From positions 1-29,554 of the forward strand of contig DDEI01000073.1 in NCBI GenBank assembly GCA_002336675.1: a stretch of DNA of 29,554 bases, in the 5' to 3' direction. The position numbers and the translations under genes were made by a program. The notes under the pieces are model-generated. The model was not told the DNA's origin, did no database searches, and saw nothing but the letters and a program-made list of their open reading frames with translations. The stretch's first letter is position 1, and every line of letters begins with the position of its first letter. This DNA is from Flavobacteriales bacterium UBA1958 (GTDB lineage Bacteria > Bacteroidota > Bacteroidia > Flavobacteriales_D > Sanyastnellaceae). Below, in pieces: positions 1 through 8,585 of the stretch.

Positions 1-27
1 CAAAAATTAAAAACATTTAGACTAATT

Positions 28-54
28 AAAACCCACTCAACTGAGTGGGTTTTT
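28..54 (+). terminator. Intrinsic terminator of an off-window upstream gene
   Basis: The stem ACCCACTC (31-38) pairs with GAGTGGGT (43-50) across a 4-nt loop. It is flanked by AAA on the left and a T tract on the right (50-53, then GTTT). This is a typical Rho-independent terminator. No gene inside the window ends before it, so it probably closes a plus-strand gene lying left of base 1. The A/T flanks mean it could also work in the other direction. Confidence 0.75.
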
Positions 55-208
55 GTTTAGTTAAGATCTGTTATTTGATAGGGCTTATTATTTTTTAGAT
101 GGTCTATCCTCTCAAAAAATTAAAGGAATTCAATTACTGGCTGAAGCACCTCTGTTATTTAGAATCATTATAAGTAATGAAGTTAGTAGTGATTTAATGT
201 TAAGGGTG

Positions 209-216
209 TATATTTG
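209..216 (+). promoter_or_regulatory. Candidate Bacteroidota -7 promoter element for the T9SS cargo gene
   Basis: TATATTTG matches the Bacteroidota -7 consensus TAnnTTTG exactly and lies 26 nt before the ATG at 243. I see no convincing TTG/TTTG -33 element at the usual 17-23 nt spacing, so support rests on the -7 match and position alone. Confidence 0.4.
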
Positions 217-242
217 ATTTTCAACTAGACGCAACAATAAAA

Positions 243-2516
243 ATGAAAAAAAATCTACTATCTGTCTACATGCTTTTTTTTGTAGTTATAGCTAACGCAC
301 AATTAGTTAGCTTGGAGTTTGAGGAGTTTTATGTACATGACGATACCGAGTACTTAGATGCCCAAATGGGAACTGTTAATTTAGACGGATATGTTACTTA
401 CCGCCTTTACGCAAATGTGACAAACGCAGATGACTATGTTACAGCTGTGTCAGGAAACGTAGATAACCCATTGTCCATAGAGTTATCAGACCAATCAGAA
501 CAATTCTTTCATCATCTGTCTGGTTCGTTTGTTGGTCCCTTGAATTCAGGAATTCTTCCATTTGTGCCATTGCTTGAATGGGATACCTATTTAACTATTG
601 ACCATCATTTAAGTGCGGATAATCCTACCTTTTCTAATATTAGTACTGTCTCTGCTCCTGGAGATCCATGGTTGGATAACTTCGAAGATGGTGAGGGTAT
701 TTATTCTGACTCATTTGCAGGATTATCTTATTTTATCCTTCCTGGTGCGCCTAATGGAGTAGCTGGTAATGATTTAAGAGTGTCGATAGGTCAGTTTACC
801 GTAAATAATGCAGATCCGATGAATATGAATTTATCGTTCGCTGGAACAGTGCAAGTATTTACCAATGGTGTTCCGAGTAATGAATTTGAAGATGATTTCT
901 ATTATGCTTTCGCTACCACCGCTCAAGGGGGACTCGGATGTACAGACCCAGCGGCTGAGAACTATGACGAGACCGCTACAGTAGATGATAATTCTTGCGT
1001 GTATCCTTGTACTTTAGTTTTAAGTGCTGAGGATTTAATTATTACTAATGCAACCTGTTTCGGTGAATTTGGTGGAAGTGTAGATGTTAGTTCTGTTACA
1101 GGGGCTCAGGGATCTGTTCTTCACTCTACTAATGAAGAACCATTTGTATTTTCTTCTATGTTTGATGGTTTGCCAGCAGGAGACTATAATTATGAAGTAA
1201 CAGATGTAGAAGGTTGTTCTGCTTCGGTTCCTTACACTATTGAAGAGGGTGTTGAAATAGTAATTAATGAAAATACAAATGATACGAATAACCCTTCTTG
1301 TTTTGGGTTTAGTAATGGTCAAGTATGTGTAGATATCTCAGGAGGTCTTCCTCCTTATTATACTTCACTAGCGACAGCTGATTTCTCTGATGAGTCTTCA
1401 GAATTATGTTTTACTGATTTACCTTCAGGGAATCACGTGGTATTTGTGCAGGATGATAACGGATGTGTAGTGAATTCTGGAGCTATAGCTTTAGATGATC
1501 CGTTACAAATGGCTATTACATTAGATGACTTATCCCCAGCATCTTGTGCAGATATAGCTGATGCTTGTGGTATCGCTTTGGCCACCGGTGGACAGCCTAC
1601 TATTACTTATGAGATAGAGGGATGGATAGAGCCTCAAGAAGGAAATAATCTTTGTGGTCTTTTGCCAGGAATGGATTATACAGTAATAGCTACAGATGCA
1701 AATGGATGTACAGTTTCTGGGTTGTTAACTGGAATTACTGGACCTCCGCAAGTAGGTGTTAATGCTAATGTTATTTCTGACGTAACTTGTTTCGGGAGTG
1801 AAGATGGAGAAATTTGTATCTCAGGATTTGGTGGAAACGGAAACTTCTCTTATAGTATTGGAGACTGTGAGAATTTTGAATTTAATGACGGATGTTTCGA
1901 TGAGCTAGCAGAAGGTGACTATGTGCTTTGTGCAGAAAGTGACGGATGTACAGGAAGTGATACGTTCACAATAGACGGACCTAATGCTATTCAATATAAC
2001 GTTGTACCTGCTGAAGAAAATGCTGGAGTTAGTGAAGCTGGTGCATGTGATGGAGTTTTGGAAGTAGTTAACGAAGGTGGTGGTACAGGTGACCTTACCA
2101 TTGTTTGGACATTAGCGGACGGAACTCAAGTGGTAGGGAATGCTATAGACGGTCTTTGTGAAACAGAGATGGGAGATGTAATCAATTTAACGATCACTGA
2201 TGCAAACGGATGTGAGTCTTCAGAAGATTTCTTAATGACTATAGGACTTTATGAACTAGCTAATAATATTCAAATCAATATGTTTCCTAATCCTACGAAT
2301 GGAATAGTGAATCTGTCTATAGAAGGATTAGCTGGACAGGCAGTAAGCGCTAAACTTTTAAATTCAATAGGAGCTGAAGTTCAGTCTACTGATTTCGGAA
2401 CGTTAAGCGGATTTTGGAATAAAGAGATTAATCTAATGGGTCAAGCTAGTGGTGTTTATTTCCTCAGCGTAACTGTTGGGAATGAGAATATCTCTCATAG
2501 AATAATCAAGCAGTAA
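243..2516 (+). CDS. Secreted T9SS cargo protein with SprB-like repeats and type A sorting domain
   Basis: This is a 757-residue exported protein. Residues 1-19 form a signal peptide (hydrophobic core, cleavage after ANA). Residues 20-230 are an N-terminal domain I do not recognise. Residues 232-255 contain the GCTDPxAxNY..ATxDDxSC motif common in secreted Bacteroidota proteins. From about residue 270 to 660 there are five loosely repeated Cys-containing units resembling SprB repeats (CFGxxxGxVxV...GGxPPY, near 272, 353, 434, 516 and 601). The C-terminus from about 675 is a type A T9SS sorting domain, with FPNPTNG at 681-687 and GVYFLSV near 737-743. By family knowledge such proteins are exported through SecYEG and then T9SS and anchored or released at the cell surface, often as adhesins. 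The actual ligand or role cannot be read from the sequence. It is flanked by terminators and is probably monocistronic. Confidence 0.88.
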   Translation: MKKNLLSVYMLFFVVIANAQLVSLEFEEFYVHDDTEYLDAQMGTVNLDGYVTYRLYANVTNADDYVTAVSGNVDNPLSIELSDQSEQFFHHLSGSFVGPLNSGILPFVPLLEWDTYLTIDHHLSADNPTFSNISTVSAPGDPWLDNFEDGEGIYSDSFAGLSYFILPGAPNGVAGNDLRVSIGQFTVNNADPMNMNLSFAGTVQVFTNGVPSNEFEDDFYYAFATTAQGGLGCTDPAAENYDETATVDDNSCVYPCTLVLSAEDLIITNATCFGEFGGSVDVSSVTGAQGSVLHSTNEEPFVFSSMFDGLPAGDYNYEVTDVEGCSASVPYTIEEGVEIVINENTNDTNNPSCFGFSNGQVCVDISGGLPPYYTSLATADFSDESSELCFTDLPSGNHVVFVQDDNGCVVNSGAIALDDPLQMAITLDDLSPASCADIADACGIALATGGQPTITYEIEGWIEPQEGNNLCGLLPGMDYTVIATDANGCTVSGLLTGITGPPQVGVNANVISDVTCFGSEDGEICISGFGGNGNFSYSIGDCENFEFNDGCFDELAEGDYVLCAESDGCTGSDTFTIDGPNAIQYNVVPAEENAGVSEAGACDGVLEVVNEGGGTGDLTIVWTLADGTQVVGNAIDGLCETEMGDVINLTITDANGCESSEDFLMTIGLYELANNIQINMFPNPTNGIVNLSIEGLAGQAVSAKLLNSIGAEVQSTDFGTLSGFWNKEINLMGQASGVYFLSVTVGNENISHRIIKQ

Positions 2517-2538
2517 GCTTAGACTTAAAAACGATTTA

Positions 2539-2567
2539 AACGCTCTCCTCGGAGGGCGTTTTTTTTT
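2539..2567 (+). terminator. Intrinsic terminator of the T9SS cargo gene
   Basis: AACGCTCTCC (2539-2548) pairs with GGAGGGCGTT (2551-2560), with one G-T wobble and a minimal loop, followed by a T run to 2567. It starts 22 nt after the stop codon at 2514-2516. Confidence 0.85.
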
Positions 2568-2912
2568 GCTCTAAACTTTAATAATTATAAATGATATTAA
2601 ATTTTAATTGAGTTTGGTTTTTTAGCTGTTTAATCCCATTTTAAACTATGAGGAGAATATAAACAAAGCGCGTTACACTCCAGCTTAGGTCAGATGCTTT
2701 TTCAAGTCGAGTATTTTTGATTAGAATTAGTACTTATTTTTATGAGGGTTGATTCACCTTAAGGACATTGAATGCTGATCTCATTATAAGTGAAAGTTTG
2801 TTTACACCTCCTGTGTTTTGCTATTATTCAATACTTAGAAAGGGGTACTGTAAAATGAAAGTGATTGTACTATTTTCTGTTCTTTAGAACTCGGCGTTGC
2901 AACCCTCCCAGA
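2568..2912. other. Non-coding interval between convergent genes
   Basis: These 345 bases separate the cargo-gene terminator from the tamB stop. I see no ORF of useful length (a ten-codon ATG frame at 2854 is not credible), no tRNA and no strong terminator for tamB. The only symmetry near tamB is a short hairpin GTTCT-TT-AGAAC (2879-2890) without a T tract on the minus strand. The interval is AT-rich and looks like ordinary spacer. Confidence 0.6.
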
Positions 2913-5900
2913 CTATAATTTTTTCTTAGAGGTTAGCAGTTTTTTAAAGTTCGATACAAACTCATCCCATGACTCGAACTCTTCTTTGTAAAGTATTCCT
3001 GCTCCTTGGGTAGAAGAAGTCTCATAGCTGGTGGTATTTATGTCAAAGTTATTCGAGTCATTATAGACTAGCAGCCTAATCTTACCATCTTTCCCTAAAA
3101 GATACTCTAACCGCACATCACCAATTAGCGTATTGGGATTATGATTTCTTTTATTTCCGCGGGTTACACCAAGATTTCCACTAATATATAATTTGTCACT
3201 AAACAGCTGTGTGCTTAGCGCTAAAGCGATCTCCTGATTACTTATTTCATCTCCAGGTCTATAATTAAGTCCAATGTCTACCTCATCAGTTATTTGAGAA
3301 AGCCAATTGTTTAACTGACTAGAGAGGAACTCAGTGCTATTTTCAGCAATTCCAAGCTCAAAGCTGCTAAAACTAGTGGTAGGTAGAAATTTCTTTAAAA
3401 CAAGAAGACTAAAGGCTTGACGGTTTTTTTCTTGCTCAGTACCCATAGCGCTGTTCACTCTACTTTTGGTTATTTCATCAGAAGTGGGGAGGTCTATATC
3501 GAATGCTATTCCAGGATTCAGAAGTTTCCCATCTAGATTCATGACGAGGTTAACCGGAACCCTCTTCTTATATGACTCATTGTTATCAGATGTGCCTATT
3601 ACATCATATAACGGAGCTGAAAGTCTATAGACAGTCCGAAGGTTGATATCTGCTAGAAACGGATCTCCATACCAGCTAATGGTGCCTCCAGGTTTTATTT
3701 CAAATGCTTTATTGATAATGTTTTGAAGTGTGAATAGATATTCACCTTCTACTATTTCTATAGTGCCATACATTTGGAAATCATCATCATCATTCACTAT
3801 CATTGAAAGGTGTCCTTTTCCTCTCCCTTCCAAAACATCACCTGTCACTTGATCAAAGATCATTTTAAAAACAGCTTCTTTTTTTACGTCTATTTCTAAA
3901 TCTATAGATAGGTTGAAATCTGACTGCAATTGAGATAGGCCGTTATTTTTAATTTTTTCTTCAGGAATAGCAAATGAGACGAAATCCTCGAAAGTTACTT
4001 CATCACTATCTCCTAGGGGCATATTTATGATTGTTCCTTCTTCGGCAGAAGCATTCGCGTTGATTTCTAGGAAGTCATCATAGCCGAATATGCTCACAAA
4101 TCCTGAACCATATGCCTTTCCATAAAAGAGTTCATTTTGATCTTCAGTAGTATTTAAGCATAGGAAAGGAGTTTTCTCCATATCTATGAAAAAATCATAA
4201 CTCCACTCTCTAAAATTTTCATGCACAACTGTGCCTATTATATTGCCTACGTTTCCTTCGGGGTCTACAATTTCGATATTCTCTAATAGAAACATATCAG
4301 GGGTAATCTTTATAGCATCTCTTAGGGTATAAGATGTATTTAGGAAGTCTATTTTTACTTCTGCATCATTGAAAGATAAATCACCATGTAATAAAGGTTT
4401 TGAAAGGGTTCCTTTGACATCTATAGACCCAGATAAAGACCCTCCAAATTCACTTACAGCACTTTTAACAATGGAGGATAGAAAATTTAACTTGAATTCT
4501 TTAGCTGTTAATTTCAAGTCTAAAGGGTTTTCGTCTTCCGAAGGAGAATAGGTTCCTGAAAAAGAAAAAGGCCTATGGTCATTATTTGTTAGTTCTCCAG
4601 ATAACTCTATAACTTTTTGATCAGAGTTCCATTTTCCAGTCGTACTTATATTTCCTAAAACGACCTCATCAAGCATGAAGTCGTTTAGAGTAAAGCTGCT
4701 GATCGCCTCATTTGAGTTGAGCGAATCAGAGAGTACAAGGCTTCCGTTTAGAATTCCATTTAATTGAGCGCTACCAGAAGAGGTGAAGTAATTGATGGAG
4801 GACAAATCTATATTTTCTAGGATGAAGTCTGTTTTATTTCCATCATTTAAACTGCCATTTACAAATATTTGCTGGTCTTCGTTTTGGAGTATTAAGTTTT
4901 CAAATGAAAATTCTGACCCATCTGTAAGAAACTTCCCATTAGGTAGAATGTTCCAATGTGCTGGCCCTGCATATAAATCTCCAGAGCTAAATTCTAAGGT
5001 GTAATTATTCGAGTCTAAAGAATAGGAAAAATAGATATCTCCCGAGCTAGTTTTTTCTCTATCGTTCCATGAGAAATTAGATTTTAATCCATGTTTAGTT
5101 CCCTCAGATGTTAATATAGGTTGAATGACGTTAAACTGATTATTAATGTTTAACTCCGAAGAGTTCATGTTGATTGATATCTCTTCAGTTAGCTTGTGGT
5201 AATCGAGATTTAAATAATCGAGACTTACCCCATGGTATGAAACGGTATCTGTTTCTATTAAAAGGTGGCTGTTTTGCCCATTTTCAGAATAGTAAAGATT
5301 ACTTCCTTGAGAAACATAAATTTCCTTACCTAGATAACTCCTAAGTTTTTGAAAGTCTATTACATTTAATGCTAAGCTAAAGTTACCAGCTGGAATGAGC
5401 GAGTCCGATGTAATGTTAGGACTGAAGTTTTCTGCTATTCTGGCAACAGAGTTCATTATTTGATCATAGGTGTATTTTCCTTTAAGTTCCCCTTTAATGA
5501 TATCAGACTCTAGTATTATATCTCGTTCAGGGCTTAGTGAAGAGTGTAAAAAGATCGAATTAATTTTAACTGAAGATTCCCCTGTGGAAAATTCGGTGTT
5601 TTCAAGACAAATTTCACCAGTAATGTTATCTGGGTTAGAGCCCGAGCCTTCAACACTGAGATTGGTTTTTAAGGTGCTTATTTTGTCTAAACCATCAATG
5701 TAATGAGTCAGGTTAAGGTGTTCTATTTTTGAGCTGAAGGAGTACCACGGGATGGACTCTCGAAAGTCTACAACTCCAGAAAACTCGAAGTCTGCGTTTT
5801 TATCTTTGCTAACCAGGTTTCCAGAAAAGAAGTTATTTTGTAAACTTCCATTAGCACTAATATCAGAAAAGCTAGTCTTTCCAAAAGAAATAGAACTAAC

Positions 5901-7289
5901 CTCTCCTTCTAGGTCTATTTCTACTAATTCTTTAGTTATTCCCTTTCCTTTGACCGAGATAGTACTAGAAATAACACCTAGATTTTTAGAGTTATAAAGT
6001 TGAGCTAGGTCGAACTTTTTAGACGTCAATTCTCCAGAATAAGAGTAGCGTTTATCTCCTGAAATTTCTTTGAATTTTAAATCGGTTATTAGTTTTCCAA
6101 TAGGAGAAGAGAGTTCACCGTACGCTACGAAATCATTGGTAAACCCTGTGAAATTTCCTGAGAAATTAAAGTTTCCGAGTGCATTTAAATTTAGTGGAAG
6201 ATTTACGTTGGTTACTCCTAAAGCAGGAAGAATCAGAGTTTGAATATCTTCTCTGGAAGAGTTGAGTTGTTTTACGTCTAAATCTATAAAGGTCTGAGCT
6301 AATTCAGGCAGTCCGTTCAATGAAATGTCACCAATGAAATTTGTGTTATTGGCTAGTTGAAGAGAAATTTTTTTTCCTTTTAGCTTATTTATTTTCCCCT
6401 TAAATGTGCCCTCCATTTTTAATTCTAGGTCAGAAAATTTTGAGTTAGCACTAAATCTGTTTAGGTCGACTAGGTTCAGTGTAGAGTTGTGGAAAGTTAT
6501 ATCGTGTTTAACGTCAGATAAATAACTGGAATAAGAGCCAAAGGAACCAGTTTTTAATAAGATGTTTCCTGAGAGGTCAGAATGGTTTAGAAAAAATGAA
6601 GCGTCCATAAAGGATATTCCTGAGGGAGCAATAGTCACGTTAGAGTTCAATTTGGATATGGCCAGTTCACTAGATTCTACAGCAGAAAGTGAGTTGCTCT
6701 TAAATAAGATACTATCTCCTATAATTTGGAATCTTGACAAGTCTGCGTAGAGATCCGTTATTCTTATTCTATGGGAATTTAAAGTTCCAGATAAACTATC
6801 TGCATAATTAAAATCTTGATATTCATATCTTCCTTTCATCAGATTTAAGTCAGTAACTTCTATTTTCCATTCGCCCTCAGATTGAAAGTCAGATGAAAGA
6901 GAATCTAAAAGAAATTGAAGGTTATTATCTGATTCACCTTCGTAGATAGCCATCTTGAAAAGAGGTGCTTCTAAAGTGATTTTATTAATAAAGATACTTT
7001 TTTTCTCAAGGTCAAGTAAGAAGGAGCCTGTGTTAAATCCTTGTATATATACTAAAGTGTCTTTTTTGGAGTCCCTAATTAAAACGTCTTCCAATAGGAT
7101 AGAATCCCATAAATCTATTTTTAATGACTTTATAGATATTTTTGTACCAAGTTGTTTACTGAGGTATTTGCCAGTCTGATGTCCTATGAATGTTTGTATG
7201 CTTGAAAATTGCAGCGCTATAAATAAACTACCGGCTAACAGCAATAATGCGAATAGTGTCCATAACAGTATTTTTCGAGCTTTTCTCAT
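2913..7289 (-). CDS. tamB: TamB-type translocation/assembly protein (DUF490), AsmA-like
   Basis: About 1458 residues. By family knowledge TamB spans the periplasm as a long beta-taco groove linked to an Omp85 partner, and helps outer-membrane protein insertion or lipid transport. Seen here: an N-terminal membrane anchor (ILLWTLFALLLLAGSLFIAL, within the first 30 residues), then more than 1000 residues of beta-rich sequence with repeated short hydrophobic strands, and a C-terminal DUF490/TamB domain with the typical run GRGKGHLSM...GTIEIVEGEYLF...FEIKPGGTISW.GDPFLADINL. The open frame extends to 7307, but that first codon is TTG. The ATG at 7289 starts directly at a basic stretch before the anchor, so I chose it. 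Bacteroidota TamB is usually longer than the E. coli protein, as here. It is divergent from tsaD, an arrangement I recall as common in this phylum. No TamA/TamL partner is in the window. Confidence 0.9.
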   Translation of the reverse strand: MRKARKILLWTLFALLLLAGSLFIALQFSSIQTFIGHQTGKYLSKQLGTKISIKSLKIDLWDSILLEDVLIRDSKKDTLVYIQGFNTGSFLLDLEKKSIFINKITLEAPLFKMAIYEGESDNNLQFLLDSLSSDFQSEGEWKIEVTDLNLMKGRYEYQDFNYADSLSGTLNSHRIRITDLYADLSRFQIIGDSILFKSNSLSAVESSELAISKLNSNVTIAPSGISFMDASFFLNHSDLSGNILLKTGSFGSYSSYLSDVKHDITFHNSTLNLVDLNRFSANSKFSDLELKMEGTFKGKINKLKGKKISLQLANNTNFIGDISLNGLPELAQTFIDLDVKQLNSSREDIQTLILPALGVTNVNLPLNLNALGNFNFSGNFTGFTNDFVAYGELSSPIGKLITDLKFKEISGDKRYSYSGELTSKKFDLAQLYNSKNLGVISSTISVKGKGITKELVEIDLEGEVSSISFGKTSFSDISANGSLQNNFFSGNLVSKDKNADFEFSGVVDFRESIPWYSFSSKIEHLNLTHYIDGLDKISTLKTNLSVEGSGSNPDNITGEICLENTEFSTGESSVKINSIFLHSSLSPERDIILESDIIKGELKGKYTYDQIMNSVARIAENFSPNITSDSLIPAGNFSLALNVIDFQKLRSYLGKEIYVSQGSNLYYSENGQNSHLLIETDTVSYHGVSLDYLNLDYHKLTEEISINMNSSELNINNQFNVIQPILTSEGTKHGLKSNFSWNDREKTSSGDIYFSYSLDSNNYTLEFSSGDLYAGPAHWNILPNGKFLTDGSEFSFENLILQNEDQQIFVNGSLNDGNKTDFILENIDLSSINYFTSSGSAQLNGILNGSLVLSDSLNSNEAISSFTLNDFMLDEVVLGNISTTGKWNSDQKVIELSGELTNNDHRPFSFSGTYSPSEDENPLDLKLTAKEFKLNFLSSIVKSAVSEFGGSLSGSIDVKGTLSKPLLHGDLSFNDAEVKIDFLNTSYTLRDAIKITPDMFLLENIEIVDPEGNVGNIIGTVVHENFREWSYDFFIDMEKTPFLCLNTTEDQNELFYGKAYGSGFVSIFGYDDFLEINANASAEEGTIINMPLGDSDEVTFEDFVSFAIPEEKIKNNGLSQLQSDFNLSIDLEIDVKKEAVFKMIFDQVTGDVLEGRGKGHLSMIVNDDDDFQMYGTIEIVEGEYLFTLQNIINKAFEIKPGGTISWYGDPFLADINLRTVYRLSAPLYDVIGTSDNNESYKKRVPVNLVMNLDGKLLNPGIAFDIDLPTSDEITKSRVNSAMGTEQEKNRQAFSLLVLKKFLPTTSFSSFELGIAENSTEFLSSQLNNWLSQITDEVDIGLNYRPGDEISNQEIALALSTQLFSDKLYISGNLGVTRGNKRNHNPNTLIGDVRLEYLLGKDGKIRLLVYNDSNNFDINTTSYETSSTQGAGILYKEEFESWDEFVSNFKKLLTSKKKL

Positions 7290-7294
7290 TCCTT

Positions 7295-7309
7295 TATTGC
7301 TTAGCAATA
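7295..7309. repeat. 15-bp perfect palindrome in the tamB leader
   Basis: TATTGCT-T-AGCAATA is a perfect inverted repeat around 7302. It lies 6 nt upstream of the tamB ATG (7289, minus) and 16 nt before the putative tsaD -7 box. It could be an operator or an mRNA leader hairpin. There is no T tract, so it is not a terminator. Confidence 0.4.
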
Positions 7310-7325
7310 TTCGTGCAAATTAACC

Positions 7326-7333
7326 TAATTTTG
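7326..7333 (+). promoter_or_regulatory. Candidate -7 promoter element for tsaD
   Basis: TAATTTTG fits TAnnTTTG exactly and ends 31 nt before the tsaD ATG at 7365. The nearest upstream TTG (7297-7299) gives a 26-nt spacer, longer than usual. A 7/8 match in the opposite orientation (TTAATTTG, complement of 7316-7323) could serve tamB and would place its start about 20 nt before the ATG at 7289. Confidence 0.45.
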
Positions 7334-7364
7334 TGATAGGTTAAGGAAGAATCCCGTCTGTGAA

Positions 7365-8387
7365 ATGAGAGAAAAACAACCAGTAATTTTAAGTGTAGAG
7401 TCTTCTTGTGATGATACAAGTGCCGCCGTTTTAAGAGGATTAGAAGTTCTTTCAAATGTGGTGTGTTCTCAACAAATTCACGAAAAATTTGGTGGAGTAG
7501 TTCCGGAACTAGCTAGTCGAAAGCACATGGCCAACATTGTTCCTACAGTGATCACTGCGTTAACCGATGCTAACATAAACCTCGAAGACATAGATGCTCT
7601 GGCATTTACGCAAGGTCCTGGTCTGTTGGGTTCGTTGTTAGTAGGAGGGAACTTTATAAAGGGTTTGTCATTAGGGACCAACCTTAAGTTTTTGGCTGTA
7701 AATCATATGCATGGTCACATAATGGCCCACTTTTTAAATCAAGAGAAAAATCCGAAATTTCCTTTTATTTGTTTAACCGTGAGCGGGGGTCATACGCAAT
7801 TAGTGCGAGTTAATGCCTCTAATGAATTTGAAATATTAGGAGAAACTATTGATGATGCGGCAGGGGAGGCATTTGATAAAACTGCTAAAATATTAGGACT
7901 AGATTATCCTGGCGGTCCAATAATAGATGAATTGGCTAAAACTGGAAACCCTCTGAAATTTTCTTTTACTAGGCCTAAAGTGAAGCCATTGCATTTTTCA
8001 TTTAGTGGCCTAAAGACAAATGTTCTTCAGTTTCTTCAGAGAGAGATGAAACAAAACTCTAATTTCATTTCGGAGAACATTAATGATATATGTGCCTCTG
8101 TTCAGCATACTATAGTTGCTATTTTATTAGGCGAGCTAGAGACGGCTTGTGAAAAGACAGGGATTATGGAGGTAGCGCTTGCGGGAGGAGTTTCTGCAAA
8201 CTCTTACTTGAGAGATAATTTCACTTCTTTAGCACTCGAAAAATGCTGGGCTTCACATGTTCCAGATTTTCAGTATTGCACTGATAATGCTGCTATGATA
8301 GGAGCTTCGGCATACTTTAAATATCTTAATGGTGAGTTCGGAACACTCACTGATAAACCTAACCCGAGACTGCAGTTTATATCATAG
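7365..8387 (+). CDS. tsaD: tRNA N6-adenosine threonylcarbamoyltransferase TsaD
   Basis: A 340-residue protein of the Kae1/TsaD ASKHA family, at its usual length. TsaD transfers the threonylcarbamoyl group from TC-AMP to A37 of ANN-decoding tRNAs, working with TsaB and TsaE in the cytoplasm. Seen: N-terminal nucleotide-fold strand LSVESSCDDTSAAV (9-22), the signature GGVVPELASRKH (43-54), the metal-binding HxxxH in NHMHGHIMAH (His114 and His118), SGGHTQL (about 139-145), GEAFDK (167-172), and the C-terminal AGGVSAN and DNAAMIG motifs. No key residue is missing. It starts at ATG 7365 and is divergent from tamB with a 75-nt gap. Its 3' end converges on the helicase gene. TsaB and TsaE are not in the window, as is normal for scattered tsa genes. 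Confidence 0.96.
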   Translation: MREKQPVILSVESSCDDTSAAVLRGLEVLSNVVCSQQIHEKFGGVVPELASRKHMANIVPTVITALTDANINLEDIDALAFTQGPGLLGSLLVGGNFIKGLSLGTNLKFLAVNHMHGHIMAHFLNQEKNPKFPFICLTVSGGHTQLVRVNASNEFEILGETIDDAAGEAFDKTAKILGLDYPGGPIIDELAKTGNPLKFSFTRPKVKPLHFSFSGLKTNVLQFLQREMKQNSNFISENINDICASVQHTIVAILLGELETACEKTGIMEVALAGGVSANSYLRDNFTSLALEKCWASHVPDFQYCTDNAAMIGASAYFKYLNGEFGTLTDKPNPRLQFIS

Positions 8388-8585
8388 TATTTTGAAAGAG
8401 TTCGAATTACGAGGAATGTCGAAGAAACTTTATGCCCAAGTTATCTTCAATGACGTTAATTTCTGACGAATAAGTCGTCTGAATATTAGAATTCTATATA
8501 ATGGACTGGAAGATTAGATAAGGTACATCTAATTCAGAAGTATTTACAGAAAGTATGACGATTACCTAAAAGAAAATCTTGCTCT

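Noticed and set aside
1035..1322. Minus-strand open frame inside the T9SS cargo gene
   Set aside because: It is a shadow of a well-supported coding sequence, has odd composition and no recognisable domain.
2854..2886. Ten-codon ATG frame in the spacer before tamB
   Set aside because: Too short, with no conserved feature or promoter match.
8484..8500. TAGAATTCTA palindrome between tsaD and the helicase
   Set aside because: A 10-bp AT-rich palindrome in a convergent spacer is expected by chance and has no promoter to act on.
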